Of a stretch of 64,000 nt of DNA, positions 26,244 through 35,324 are shown one piece after another; within the stretch, counting starts at the first letter, position 1; every line of letters begins with the position of its first letter. Location of the stretch: the NCBI GenBank assembly GCA_039027855.1, contig JBCCJI010000002.1:153895-217894 (forward strand), read 5' to 3'. Under the pieces are notes generated by a model. The model saw only the letters and a list, made by a program, of their open reading frames with translations. It ran no database searches and was not told the DNA's origin. Origin of the DNA: Thermohalobaculum sp039027855 (lineage in GTDB: Bacteria > Pseudomonadota > Alphaproteobacteria > Rhodobacterales > Rhodobacteraceae). The position numbers and the translations under genes are program-made.

Positions 26244-27986
26244 ATGACAGTCATCTGGGACGCGGTACCGGACGGTGAGAACGGACGGGTCGAGACCGAC
26301 CTGGTCTGGAACCAGCCGCTTTTCTGGAGCCATGTGGCCGCCGACGGGCTGCTGGCGCTCTCCTTTATCTCGATCCCAGCGGCAATCTGGATCGTGGCGC
26401 AACGCCGACCGGACGCGCAGTTTCGCTGGCTGCTGTTCCTGTTCGTCGGCTTCATCCTCGCCTGCGGGGTCACCCATTTCCTGGCCGTCTGGACCATGTG
26501 GGTGCCGAGTTATCACACCGCGGCGATCGTCAAGATGGTGGCAGCGCTCTCGGCGATAGCGACGGCCGTGGCGATCTGGACCTTTATGCCGCTGATCCTG
26601 GCCCTGCCGAGCCAGCGGCGGATGGAGGCGGTGCATGCGGGGCTGAGCGCAGAGATCGAGAACCGGCGCGCGGCCGAAGCCCGACTGTCCGAGGCCAATG
26701 CCACGCTGGAGGAAGGGCACCACTTCCTTGAGCAAATGTGCGCCGATATCCAGTCCACCGCGCAGGAAGCGCGCGCATCGGCCGAGCGTCGGGCCGATCA
26801 TCTCGCGATGATGAGCCACGAGGTCCGCACGCCGCTTCACGGCATCATCGGCATGCTGACCATGCTGCGCGAGCGTGTGGCGGACCCCGAAACGCTTGCC
26901 CTCGTCCACCGCGCGTCGGAGGGCGCGGACGGGCTGTTGAACCTGCTGAACGACACGCTCGACTACGCCCGCGCCGAGGCGAGCGATAAGGCCGCTGGCA
27001 TGACGCCTTACCGGCCGGCCGAGATCGTCGAACAGGTGGCCGGCCTGTTCAGCGCCATGGCCGAAAGCAAGGGGCTGACCTTAGGCGTCGATATCGCGCC
27101 CGACGCCGAGGGACGCGCGCTCGGCGATGCGGTGAAAGTGCGCCAGATCCTGTCGAACATCGTGAGTAACGCGGTCAAGTTCACCGTCGAAGGGCATATC
27201 GGGATTACGCTGTCGCTCAACTGCAGCGCGGCCGGGGCCGAGCATCTGATCGTGATCTCGGATACCGGCTGCGGCATCCCGGCGGCGGATCGGGCGCGCC
27301 TTTTCGAACGTTACGCCCGTGGCGGCGGCGAGGCCGCGCGCCAGGAGCGCGGGACAGGTCTCGGTCTCGCGCTCTGCCAGGAGATGGTCGAACGTCTCGG
27401 CGGCACCATCGATGTCGAAAGCCGCGAAGGCGCGGGCACCACGGTGACCCTCACGCTGCCCGGTGCGCCGCTGGTCGAGGATGGCGTGGGCGCCAGCCTG
27501 ACCGGCGCCACCGTGCAGCGCCAGCTTGCTGGTCTGCGCATGCTGGTGGTGGATGACAACGACACCAACCGCCTGATCGCCCGCCATGCGCTGACAGGCG
27601 CTGGCGCGATCGTCCACGAAGCCGCCTGCGGTCAGGCCGCGCTGTCGTCGCTGGCCGAGACGCAGGCCGATGTCATCCTGCTCGATCTTTCGCTGCCCGA
27701 TCTCGACGGTGCCGATGTCGCCGCACTGATCCGCCATGGCGGGTATGGCCCGCCTGATGTGCCGATCGTGATCGTCTCGGCCCATGCGCGCCCCGAGGAC
27801 AGCCTTCGGCTGTTGGCCCTCGGTACCGGGGCTTTCCTGTCGAAGCCCTTCAGGCCCGCAGAGCTCGTGGCGACTGTCGCCCTGGCGCTCAAAGACGCGC
27901 GCCGGGACACTGCCGAGGTGGCGAGCGCAGGCGCTATGGGTCGATTAGGTGCCGATCGGGTCGGCGCCAAGGTCTCGACGGCGTGA
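26244..27986 (+). CDS. Hybrid histidine kinase with ethylene-receptor-like copper-binding sensor
   Basis: A 580-residue membrane sensor. Residues ~28-120 form three hydrophobic segments that follow the plant ETR1 ethylene-binding domain without gaps from the first to the second helix: Asp34, Pro45, Ile71, Cys74 and His78 (ILACGVTHF) match ETR1 Asp25, Pro36, Ile62, Cys65 and His69. Cys65/His69 hold Cu(I) in ETR1; ETR1 Tyr32 is Phe41 here. A coiled coil follows, then HisKA with His192 (SHEVRTPLHG), HATPase (N box SNIVSNAVKF, G boxes SDTGCGIP and GTGLGLAL) and a receiver with Asp481 and Lys534. There is no GAF domain. It lies tail-to-tail with regA. Confidence 0.85.
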   Translation: MTVIWDAVPDGENGRVETDLVWNQPLFWSHVAADGLLALSFISIPAAIWIVAQRRPDAQFRWLLFLFVGFILACGVTHFLAVWTMWVPSYHTAAIVKMVAALSAIATAVAIWTFMPLILALPSQRRMEAVHAGLSAEIENRRAAEARLSEANATLEEGHHFLEQMCADIQSTAQEARASAERRADHLAMMSHEVRTPLHGIIGMLTMLRERVADPETLALVHRASEGADGLLNLLNDTLDYARAEASDKAAGMTPYRPAEIVEQVAGLFSAMAESKGLTLGVDIAPDAEGRALGDAVKVRQILSNIVSNAVKFTVEGHIGITLSLNCSAAGAEHLIVISDTGCGIPAADRARLFERYARGGGEAARQERGTGLGLALCQEMVERLGGTIDVESREGAGTTVTLTLPGAPLVEDGVGASLTGATVQRQLAGLRMLVVDDNDTNRLIARHALTGAGAIVHEAACGQAALSSLAETQADVILLDLSLPDLDGADVAALIRHGGYGPPDVPIVIVSAHARPEDSLRLLALGTGAFLSKPFRPAELVATVALALKDARRDTAEVASAGAMGRLGADRVGAKVSTA

Positions 27987-28016
27987 CAGCCGCACAGGCC
28001 TGGGCGCGCCGCCCCT

Positions 28017-28562
28017 TCAACGCGGGCTGCGTTTGGCCAGGATACGCTGCAGCGTGCGCCGGTGCATGTTGAGGCGGCGTGCCGTCTCACTGACATTGCG
28101 GTCGCACAGCTCGAACACGCGCTGGATATGTTCCCAGCGCACGCGGTCCGCCGACATCGGGTTATCGGGCGGTGCCGGCTTGTCCGAGGGCGCCGACAAA
28201 AGTGCCTTTTCCACATCGTCCGCGTCGGCTGGTTTGGCGAGATAGTCGACCGCACCCAGCTTAACAGCGGCAACCGCGGTTGCAATGGCGCCATATCCGG
28301 TCAGCACGACCGCCCGGCAGTCGGGCCGCGAATCCTGCAGTGCCTCTACCACGTCAAGACCGTTGCCGTCCTCCAGCCGGAGATCGATCACGGCGTAAGC
28401 GGGCGGGCGGGCCCGCGCGATGGCAAGCCCGTCCTCCACGCTGCCCGCGTCATGCGGCGTGAAGCCCCGTTTCTCCATCGCCCGCGCCAGCCGCGTCCGA
28501 AACGCGGTGTCGTCGTCGAGGATGAGCAACGAGTTGTCGTGTCCGATCGTGCCCTCGGGCAT
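28017..28562 (-). CDS. regA: Redox response regulator RegA/PrrA/ActR
   Basis: DNA-binding partner of RegB, controlling photosynthesis, respiration, carbon and nitrogen fixation genes in response to redox. The 181-residue protein has a receiver domain (LLILDDDTAF, phosphoacceptor Asp60 in AVIDLRLEDGNG, Lys in LAKPAD) and the near-invariant Fis-type HTH at the C-terminus (NVSETARRLNMHRRTLQRIL). The ATG at 28562 is chosen for GGAG upstream and for agreement with RegA length (~184); a longer start at 28598 is possible. It follows senC on the same strand, with regB divergent, the usual arrangement. Confidence 0.95.
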   Translation of the reverse strand: MPEGTIGHDNSLLILDDDTAFRTRLARAMEKRGFTPHDAGSVEDGLAIARARPPAYAVIDLRLEDGNGLDVVEALQDSRPDCRAVVLTGYGAIATAVAAVKLGAVDYLAKPADADDVEKALLSAPSDKPAPPDNPMSADRVRWEHIQRVFELCDRNVSETARRLNMHRRTLQRILAKRSPR

Positions 28563-28709
28563 TTGCGCGCTCCAAGCTATTGTCTGCGAAAGCGACATGA
28601 TCTTGCTTGGCCGACCGTCAACCGCGCGGACCCGGACAGATCGTCCCAGCCCGGTCTCAATGACCCCGGGGCGCTCTGCCCCGTCCTCGGCGCGGCCGTC
28701 TTGGGTGCC

Positions 28710-29372
28710 TCAGCTCGCCGCCGACAAGGCCGGATGATCCACGGCTTCCATCCAGCGCTTCACGTCCTCCGCCATGGTTTCGGGGGACTGGTCGCTGCGG
28801 AAAAGCATGATCACGCCGTTTTCAGGCGTCACGAAATACGTGAAGCTCGAATGGCTCATGAGATAGTCTTCGGGGTCCTCGCCGGTCTCACCCTTCTGAA
28901 AATACAGCTTCCACTCGCGCTTGACGGAGTCGAGGGTCGCGTCGTCGGGGGTTAGTCCGATCATCTCGGGGTGCATCGCACCGACGAAATACGCCATCTG
29001 CTCCGGCGTGTCGCGCAGCGGATCCACGGTGACGAATACCGGATCCACGTCCACACCTTTCTCGGCCAGCATATCCACCGCCGAGGCCATGTCCTGCACA
29101 TCGAAGGGGCAGACGTCGGGGCAGAACGTATAGCCGAAATAGACCAGCGTGGGCCCGTCGATCAGCTCGTCCGAGCCCATGGCCTCGCCGGTATGTGCAG
29201 TCATGGTGAAGGCGCCGCCGCCAATGTCGCTTTGCCGGGCGTCGATGGTGCCGGGCGACAGGGCAAGATCGCTGTCTCCGCCCGACATCGACAGCCAGGC
29301 AGCGCCCGCTGTGGCACCGATGGCCAGTGCCGCTCCCGCCATGATCATGATGCGCGTCATACCCTCGGCCAT
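28710..29372 (-). CDS. senC: SCO1/SenC copper chaperone
   Basis: Membrane-anchored thioredoxin-fold protein (220 residues) that delivers copper to cytochrome c oxidase. N-terminal anchor at ~6-28 (TRIMIMAGAALAIGATAGAA), Cu-binding CPDVC at 84-88 (YTFCPDVCPF) and His174 (MSHSSFTYF) are all present. GGAGAG lies eight bases before the ATG. It lies between regA and divergent regB as in Rhodobacter; SenC is known there to affect photosynthesis gene expression through oxidase assembly. Confidence 0.95.
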   Translation of the reverse strand: MAEGMTRIMIMAGAALAIGATAGAAWLSMSGGDSDLALSPGTIDARQSDIGGGAFTMTAHTGEAMGSDELIDGPTLVYFGYTFCPDVCPFDVQDMASAVDMLAEKGVDVDPVFVTVDPLRDTPEQMAYFVGAMHPEMIGLTPDDATLDSVKREWKLYFQKGETGEDPEDYLMSHSSFTYFVTPENGVIMLFRSDQSPETMAEDVKRWMEAVDHPALSAAS

Positions 29373-29490
29373 GCTCGCTCTCCAATCCCTGGTCGCGTCG
29401 AACGTACGACCTGAGAAAGGCGGAAAGTCATCCGAATGCAACCCGCCGCGACCGCCGCGCGCGCGAAGGTGATCGCTGTTCGCCAGACCT

Positions 29491-29505
29491 GCGCCGCGAT
29501 GTCGC
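29491..29505. promoter_or_regulatory. Possible RegA/PrrA box in the regB-senC spacer
   Basis: GCGCC-GCGAT-GTCGC resembles the RegA/PrrA pattern GCGRC-N5-GNCGC with one mismatch. It lies 79 bases before the regB start and about 120 before senC, where autoregulation would act. The pattern is loose and G+C-rich, so chance occurrence is likely in this genome. Confidence 0.25.
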
Positions 29506-29583
29506 CCATCGCAGGGGCGCCAGCCACGGATCAGCAGAGGGCAGGAGATTGCCTTTCGCGCCACCCTCTGCATCTTCACCCTC

Positions 29584-31023
29584 ATGCATGAAGGGGGCGC
29601 ACAGTATCTGTTCGACATGCGCGCCCGGGGCGACTGGGTGCGGCTGCGGACGCTCATCCTACTGCGCTGGGTGGCGGTGATCGGGCAGTCGGCGGCCGTG
29701 CTGGTCGCGGCGGTGGCCATGGGTTTCGAGCTGCCGCTGGCGCTTTGTGCCATGCTGATCTCGGCGGCGGTGGTGGCCAACATCGTCGCGGCCGCCGTGT
29801 TTCCGCCGGATACGCGGCTCAGCGAGAACGCAACCCTCGCCTCGCTGATGTTCGATCTGGTGCAGATCGTGGCGCTGCTGATGATCACCGGGGGGCTCAA
29901 CAACCCCTTTGCGCTTTTGGTTCTGGCGCCGGTGACGATCTCTGCCTCGACCCTCAGGCTGCAGCCGACGCTTTGGCTTGGCACCACCGCGATCGCGATG
30001 ATCGCGATTACGTCCAGTATCTACCTGCCGCTGATCGGACCGGACGGCGATGCGATGACGCTGCCCCTGCCCTACCGTGCCGGCATGGCCGCGGCGCTGG
30101 CGGTCGCGGTGGGGTTTCTCACGCTCTATGGCCGGCGCGTGACGGTCGAGAGTTACGCGATGAGCCAGGCCCTGTCGGCCACCCAGGTCGCCCTGTCGCG
30201 CGAACAGCGGCTGTCCTCGATCGGGGCCATCGCGGCGGCGACGGCGCACGAGCTTGGAACGCCGCTCGCCACGATCAAGCTGGTCGCCCGCGAGCTCAGC
30301 CGCGAGCTCTCCGACCGGCCGGAACTGGCGGAGGACGCGGGCCTGATCCACTCCGAGGCGGAGCGCTGCGGCCGGATCATGACGGAGCTGTCGCAGAGCC
30401 GGAAGGAAGACACCCATGTCGCCACGGCGCCGATCACGGCGGTGATCGACGAGGCGGCTGCGCCCCATGCCGGGCGCGGCATCGACATCACGGTCTCGAT
30501 CAACGGTGTCGAGGTCGAGGAGGGCGGCCATGTGCCCGGCGGCAGCGACGTCCCGGTGGTCGCGCGCCGGCCCGAGCTGATCCACGGCCTGCGCAACCTG
30601 ATCCAGAACGCCGTGGATTTCGCCGAGAACACCGTCCGCGTCGATCTGCGGAGCGAGGCGGGTGCGCTGGAAGTCGTCATCGGCGATGACGGGCCAGGCT
30701 TCGCGGCCGAGGTCCTGCCGATCCTGGGCGAGCCCTATGTCACCTCGCGCGGCGCCGACAAGCGCCTCTCGGCGACCATCGACGACACCTATGAAGGCAT
30801 GGGGCTTGGCGTCTTTATCGCGCGCACGCTGCTTGAACGCACGGGTGCGAGGCTGCGCTTTGCCAACGGACCGGACGGCGCATTGGTTCGCGTCCACTGG
30901 CCGCTTGAGCGCATCAGCCTGTCACGCCCGCCAAGGACCGGGCGCGGGGTGGGCCCGGTCGGTGCTGGCGCCGTCAGCCAAGACGCCCTGCGTGCCGCGG
31001 TGGAACAGGCAAAGCGCACTTGA
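29584..31023 (+). CDS. regB: Redox sensor histidine kinase RegB/PrrB/ActS
   Basis: Inner-membrane kinase of 479 residues with about six membrane segments in residues 20-185. It holds the ubiquinone-site motif GGLNNPF (103-109), the H box with His222 (TAHELGTPLATI), and Cys262 in AERCGRIM, equivalent to the redox-active Cys265 of Rhodobacter capsulatus. HATPase motifs follow (LIQNAVDFAE; GDDGPGF; GMGLGVFIA). A C-terminal tail of ~35 residues, RPPRTGRGVGPVGAG.., extends past the usual end. It phosphorylates RegA when the quinone pool is reduced. Confidence 0.96.
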   Translation: MHEGGAQYLFDMRARGDWVRLRTLILLRWVAVIGQSAAVLVAAVAMGFELPLALCAMLISAAVVANIVAAAVFPPDTRLSENATLASLMFDLVQIVALLMITGGLNNPFALLVLAPVTISASTLRLQPTLWLGTTAIAMIAITSSIYLPLIGPDGDAMTLPLPYRAGMAAALAVAVGFLTLYGRRVTVESYAMSQALSATQVALSREQRLSSIGAIAAATAHELGTPLATIKLVARELSRELSDRPELAEDAGLIHSEAERCGRIMTELSQSRKEDTHVATAPITAVIDEAAAPHAGRGIDITVSINGVEVEEGGHVPGGSDVPVVARRPELIHGLRNLIQNAVDFAENTVRVDLRSEAGALEVVIGDDGPGFAAEVLPILGEPYVTSRGADKRLSATIDDTYEGMGLGVFIARTLLERTGARLRFANGPDGALVRVHWPLERISLSRPPRTGRGVGPVGAGAVSQDALRAAVEQAKRT

Positions 31024-31113
31024 ACGGTCTCATACTGGGCCGACACGGATCAATGATCGTCATTGACGTCGAGTTTACACTTCGTTCGTGCTAATTCGCC
31101 TGTCTGAGGGCGA

Positions 31114-33540
31114 GTGGCTTTGCTAGCGTTGCAAAAGGTCGAACCCGAGGGGACGGGGTACGTCTTGGTTGACTGGTTGATGGTTTTGGCCGTGGTCTTC
31201 GGCCTGCTGGCGGTGGGTGCTGGCTATGCATGTCTTGGCCTGTCGCGCCGCGCCGCCGAGGAGCGCCGCCGCCGCGAAGACCTTGTCCAAGGCATCACCA
31301 TCCGCGCCGATGGCGAGCAGATCCGCGATTTTTCCCCTGGCGCCGCCACCCTGCCCGGGATCGAGGCCAATGCCTCACTGTTCGACGTCTTCAGCGCCAC
31401 GCTCGTAGACGGCCGGGAGGAGGCGCTGGTCGCACTCGACATCCTGGTCGATCGCGGCCTGCCGATGCGCCTGTTGGTCTCGGACCAATCGGGCGCGCCG
31501 TGGGAACTCGTCGGGCAGCCGCGCGGTGGCGAGCTTGTCATCACGATGCATGATGCCTCGCTGATGCTGACCGAACTGCGGAAATCGCAGCGCCGGATCT
31601 CGGCGCGCGAACAGGCGCTGGAAGAGGGGATGTCCGAGCGTCAGGTCATGTCGGCGCTGCTCGGCTCGGGCGCGGCGATCGCCTGGCAGCGCAACGGCGA
31701 GGGCGCGATCCAGTGGTCGGCCGGCACCGTCGCCTCGCGCCTCGGCCAGGTTCTCGCCACGCAAACCACCGCTCTGATCGGCGCAAGGACCGCCGAGCAG
31801 GTGCCCGACGACACCGGGATCATCCGCTCGCGCCTTGAGATCCTGCCCACCGGCGAGGTGGAGCCCCTGCCGCTGCAGATCATGGAGATCCCCACCGGCG
31901 ATGGCGACATCGTGGGGCTCGCCACCGATGCGACCGTGGCCGCTCAGGCGGAGCGCACGCTGGGACGTTTCGTCCAGACCATGACCGAGACCTTTGCCCA
32001 TCTCACGGCGGGGCTCGCGATTTTCGACCGAAACCAGAAGCTGGTGCTTTTCAACCCGGCCTTTGCGCAGCTGCTGCAGCTCGATCCGGCCTGGCTCGCC
32101 AACCGGCCAAGCCTGCGTGACATCATCGACGCGCTGAGAGCCAACCAGCGCATCCCCGAGACCGGCGATTACCATGGCTGGCGCAAACGCCTGCTCAGCC
32201 TGTTCGACAATACCGAACGGGCCGATCTGGATGAGATCTGGCATCTGGCCGACGGCACCAACATCAAGGTGCTCGCCCGGCCCCACCCGCATCGCAGCCT
32301 CGCCTTCGTGTTCGACGACATCTCGGATCGCATTCGGCTGGAACAGCGCTACCGCCAGTCGATCGACCTGCAGGAGGCGACGCTCAACCGCCTGCAAGAG
32401 GGGCTCGCGGTGTTTGGCGCCGATGGCCGCCTGCGCATCCTCAACGCGTCCTTCACCCAGATCTTCGGCATCGACACGGCGCTGCTGCAGCCGGGCATGC
32501 ATGTGCGCGAGATCGTCCGCCTGATCGGTGACATGACGGTGGAGACCGATCTCTGGGACAAGGTGACGACCGCGGTCACCGCCGATGAGACGCGCAGCCC
32601 CTGGGCCGAGAGACTGACGCTGGGATCGAGCCGCATCCTGCGCCTGCGCCTCGCCCCGCTGCCCGGCGGCGATACCATGCTGGTGATCGCCGATATCACC
32701 GACAGCGAGCGCTTTGCCGTCGCCTTGTCCGAGCGCAACAGCGCGCTGGAGAGCGCCGAGGAAATGCGCACCGCCGTGCTCGACCAGATTTCGCACCGGT
32801 TGCGCACGCCGCTGAACACGATCTTCGGCTTCGGCCAGTTGCTGAACGATCCGCGTTTCGGCAGCCTGACCGAGCGTCAGCGCGAGTATGCGGCCGGTAT
32901 CCTGGAGGCGTCGGGCCAGCTGCTCGACACCATCGATGAGGTGACCGATCTCGCCTCTCTGCAGCCGGGTGAGGCGGCCGAGACCATGCGCGAGCCGACG
33001 CTGGACGAAACCGTGGAGCTCGCGCGCACGCTGATCGAGAAGCGGGCGGGCGAGGCCGGCGTGACGCTCAGAACCGAACTTGCCGGGGGCGATGTGAGGG
33101 TGGCCTGCGATACCGGGACCCTGCGGCAAATCGCTTTCAACATGGCCGCCGGCGCGGTGCAGCGCGCCGCGGTCGGATCGACCGTGCGGATCGTCACGAC
33201 CCCGCCTTCGGGCGACGGTGTGACGATCAGCGTGATCGAGCAGCTGCGCGACGGTGTCGAGTTGACACTGGACGCGGAGCAGTCTCGCAGTCTGCCACCG
33301 GCCGCCGCCCAGCAGGGGCGCGATACCGCTGCCTCGCTGGAAGTCACCGCGCGCATGGTCGAGGCGCAGGGCGGGCGTTTCTCCTACGACCCTTCGACAC
33401 CGTCGGGCACCGCCGGATCCGGGGCATCGAGGCCAGGCGGCGCATCGCGGCAGATGTCTGCGAGCGCCCATTTGCCTCTCGCGACAGCGGCCATCGACGA
33501 CGCAGAGGCCATGCCCTTGTCCCGCGCATTGCCCTCGTAA
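31114..33540 (+). CDS. divL: DivL-like PAS sensor protein with degenerate kinase domain
   Basis: An 808-residue protein with an N-terminal membrane segment (~22-45), several PAS-like regions (~290-410, FDRNQKLVLFNPAF; ~420-530, FGADGRLRILNASF) and a HisKA domain retaining His561 (ISHRLRTPLNTI). The ATPase part lacks the second N-box Asn (RQIAFNMAAGAV, Gly680), the DxGxG box and the GxGLG loop, so ATP use is doubtful. Position just before tsaE matches divL of other alphaproteobacteria, which controls CckA and the cell cycle. The start is GTG; a TTG at about 31165 behind GGGGACGGGG is an alternative. The divL assignment rests on context and architecture. Confidence 0.7.
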   Translation: MALLALQKVEPEGTGYVLVDWLMVLAVVFGLLAVGAGYACLGLSRRAAEERRRREDLVQGITIRADGEQIRDFSPGAATLPGIEANASLFDVFSATLVDGREEALVALDILVDRGLPMRLLVSDQSGAPWELVGQPRGGELVITMHDASLMLTELRKSQRRISAREQALEEGMSERQVMSALLGSGAAIAWQRNGEGAIQWSAGTVASRLGQVLATQTTALIGARTAEQVPDDTGIIRSRLEILPTGEVEPLPLQIMEIPTGDGDIVGLATDATVAAQAERTLGRFVQTMTETFAHLTAGLAIFDRNQKLVLFNPAFAQLLQLDPAWLANRPSLRDIIDALRANQRIPETGDYHGWRKRLLSLFDNTERADLDEIWHLADGTNIKVLARPHPHRSLAFVFDDISDRIRLEQRYRQSIDLQEATLNRLQEGLAVFGADGRLRILNASFTQIFGIDTALLQPGMHVREIVRLIGDMTVETDLWDKVTTAVTADETRSPWAERLTLGSSRILRLRLAPLPGGDTMLVIADITDSERFAVALSERNSALESAEEMRTAVLDQISHRLRTPLNTIFGFGQLLNDPRFGSLTERQREYAAGILEASGQLLDTIDEVTDLASLQPGEAAETMREPTLDETVELARTLIEKRAGEAGVTLRTELAGGDVRVACDTGTLRQIAFNMAAGAVQRAAVGSTVRIVTTPPSGDGVTISVIEQLRDGVELTLDAEQSRSLPPAAAQQGRDTAASLEVTARMVEAQGGRFSYDPSTPSGTAGSGASRPGGASRQMSASAHLPLATAAIDDAEAMPLSRALPS

Positions 33541-33663
33541 CTTCGGCCCGCCCAGCGACGGCGCCAAGGCTCGGTGCCGTGTGTTCGCGGTCAGCAAAAC
33601 GGCGGGGCCAATCCCGGCGAAGCGGATGCTGGAAACCTGCCTCGGCGCAGGCTAGGCAGCGTC

Positions 33664-34215
33664 ATGGTAACGGGCATCCCGACGCAGAGCAGCAAGGCGG
33701 CCGGAGCGGTGGGCACAGCGCTTGCCTCTCACGCGCTCAGCCTCGTCGACGAGGCCGCGACCGCCGCTCTTGGCGCGGCTCTCGGTCCGGCGCTCGTGGC
33801 GGGTGATGTCGTCTGCCTTTATGGTGGTCTGGGTGCCGGTAAGTCGGCGCTGGCACGGGCCGCAATCCGCGCCCGGCTCCGCGATCCGACGGCCGAGGTA
33901 CCGTCGCCGACCTATACGCTGATCAATGTCTACGAGCCGCGCACCGACGCCCCTGATGCGATCTGGCACGCCGATCTCTACCGGCTCGGCGATGTCGAGG
34001 AGTTGGCGGAGCTTGGCCTTGACGAGGCGTTCGGCCATGCCGTCTGCCTCATCGAATGGGCTGGCAGGCTCGCCCGCGGCTGCCCGGCGCGGCGGCTCGA
34101 CATCGCGCTTTCCATCGCGGGCAGCGGACGGCGCGCCGAGATCACCGCGCATGGGTCGGGCTGGGCAGCGGTGATGGCCGCCGTATCGTCTCTCACCGTA
34201 GGCAGCACGGCATGA
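33664..34215 (+). CDS. tsaE: tRNA threonylcarbamoyladenosine ATPase TsaE
   Basis: P-loop protein (183 residues) needed with TsaB, TsaC and TsaD to make the t6A37 modification in tRNA. Walker A is GGLGAGKSALAR; VPSPTYTLINVYE is the family's switch-like motif; HADLYRL and IEWAGRL complete the signature. An N-terminal ~20 residues precede the usual start. Its stop overlaps the next start (ATGA), and it lies 123 bases behind the DivL-like gene. Confidence 0.93.
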   Translation: MVTGIPTQSSKAAGAVGTALASHALSLVDEAATAALGAALGPALVAGDVVCLYGGLGAGKSALARAAIRARLRDPTAEVPSPTYTLINVYEPRTDAPDAIWHADLYRLGDVEELAELGLDEAFGHAVCLIEWAGRLARGCPARRLDIALSIAGSGRRAEITAHGSGWAAVMAAVSSLTVGSTA

Positions 34216-35324
34216 CGACCTTGTTCGACCAGCAGCGAGAAGCGGCCATGGTCGCCTTTCTGACGCGCATCGGATTGGGGGCAGGCGATGTCTCGCCGCT
34301 CGCCGGCGATGCGTCGATGCGGCGCTATCTGCGCGTGGCGCACGGCGGCGCTGTCTCGGTGCTGATGGATGCACCGCCCGGCGCGAACGAACGGATGGAC
34401 AGCTTTGTCGCCGTGACCGCGACGCTGAGGAGCCTTGGCCTGTCGGCGCCCGAGGTGATCGCCGCGGATCTCGATGCCGGTTTCCTGTTGCTGGAGGATC
34501 TGGGCGACGATCTCTTTGCCCGCATCATGGCGGCCCAACCGAGCGACGAGGCCGAGTTATACGACGCCGCGGTCGACCTGCTCGCCGCACTCCCGGACGC
34601 CGAGCCAGCTAACCCACCAGCGGGCGTCCGTCCATACGACCTGCCCACCTACCGACGCGAGGCGCGGCTGGTGATCGACTGGTATGTCGCCGGTGCAGCG
34701 AGCCCCTTGGCCGAAGACGCAGCCGCCGAGTTCGGCGCACTCATCGACGCCGCCATGACCACCCTTCCCAACGACGCCCCGGTGCTGGTGCTGCGCGACT
34801 ACCACGCGGAGAACCTGATCTGGCTGCCCGGTCGTGTGGGCCATGCCCGTGTCGGGCTGCTCGATTACCAGGATGCGCTGGTCGGTCACCGCGCCTACGA
34901 TCTCGTCTCGTTGCTCGAGGATGCGCGGCGCGATGTCGATCCGGCCCTCGCCACGCAGCTCTTCGACCGCTTTGGCGAGCGGTGTGGCCTTGATGCCGCG
35001 GGGCGACAGGCGCTGCAGGCCGCCTACGACCTGCTTGGCGCGCAGCGCAACCTCAAGATTCTGGGCATCTTCGCCCGACTGGCGCTTCGCGATGGCAAGC
35101 CACGCTATCTCGATCTGATCCCGCGCGTCTGGCGCTATCTTGAGCGAGACCTGCAAAGCCCATCCTGCCGCGCGCTGGCGGGTTTCGTGACCCGCCACAT
35201 ACCGCCGCCAACACCCGAGGTTCTGGCCCGGCTGTCAACCGCGGCGGGTGTCGAGCGACCGGGTAACGAGCATCCGGGGAGCGGGCATCCGGGGGGCGGG
35301 GATCGCCGCGCCGCGGGCCGATGA
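34212..35324 (+). CDS. amgK: Cell-wall sugar kinase AmgK (aminoglycoside-phosphotransferase fold)
   Basis: A 370-residue kinase expected to phosphorylate N-acetylmuramate and N-acetylglucosamine at C1 during peptidoglycan recycling. The fold is shown by the catalytic loop VLRDYHAENLIW and the metal-binding LLDYQDALVGHRAYDL. It is read from an ATG inside the tsaE stop and its own stop overlaps murU (ATGA), the partner enzyme. The last ~25 residues are a Gly/His/Pro-rich tail from imperfect repeats (GNEHPGSGHPGGG) unlike the family. Specificity comes from pairing with MurU rather than from a diagnostic residue. Confidence 0.85.
   Translation: MTTLFDQQREAAMVAFLTRIGLGAGDVSPLAGDASMRRYLRVAHGGAVSVLMDAPPGANERMDSFVAVTATLRSLGLSAPEVIAADLDAGFLLLEDLGDDLFARIMAAQPSDEAELYDAAVDLLAALPDAEPANPPAGVRPYDLPTYRREARLVIDWYVAGAASPLAEDAAAEFGALIDAAMTTLPNDAPVLVLRDYHAENLIWLPGRVGHARVGLLDYQDALVGHRAYDLVSLLEDARRDVDPALATQLFDRFGERCGLDAAGRQALQAAYDLLGAQRNLKILGIFARLALRDGKPRYLDLIPRVWRYLERDLQSPSCRALAGFVTRHIPPPTPEVLARLSTAAGVERPGNEHPGSGHPGGGDRRAAGR

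Noticed and set aside
31375..33597. A 740-codon open frame on the minus strand
   Set aside because: It is antisense to the DivL-like gene and has no recognisable domain.
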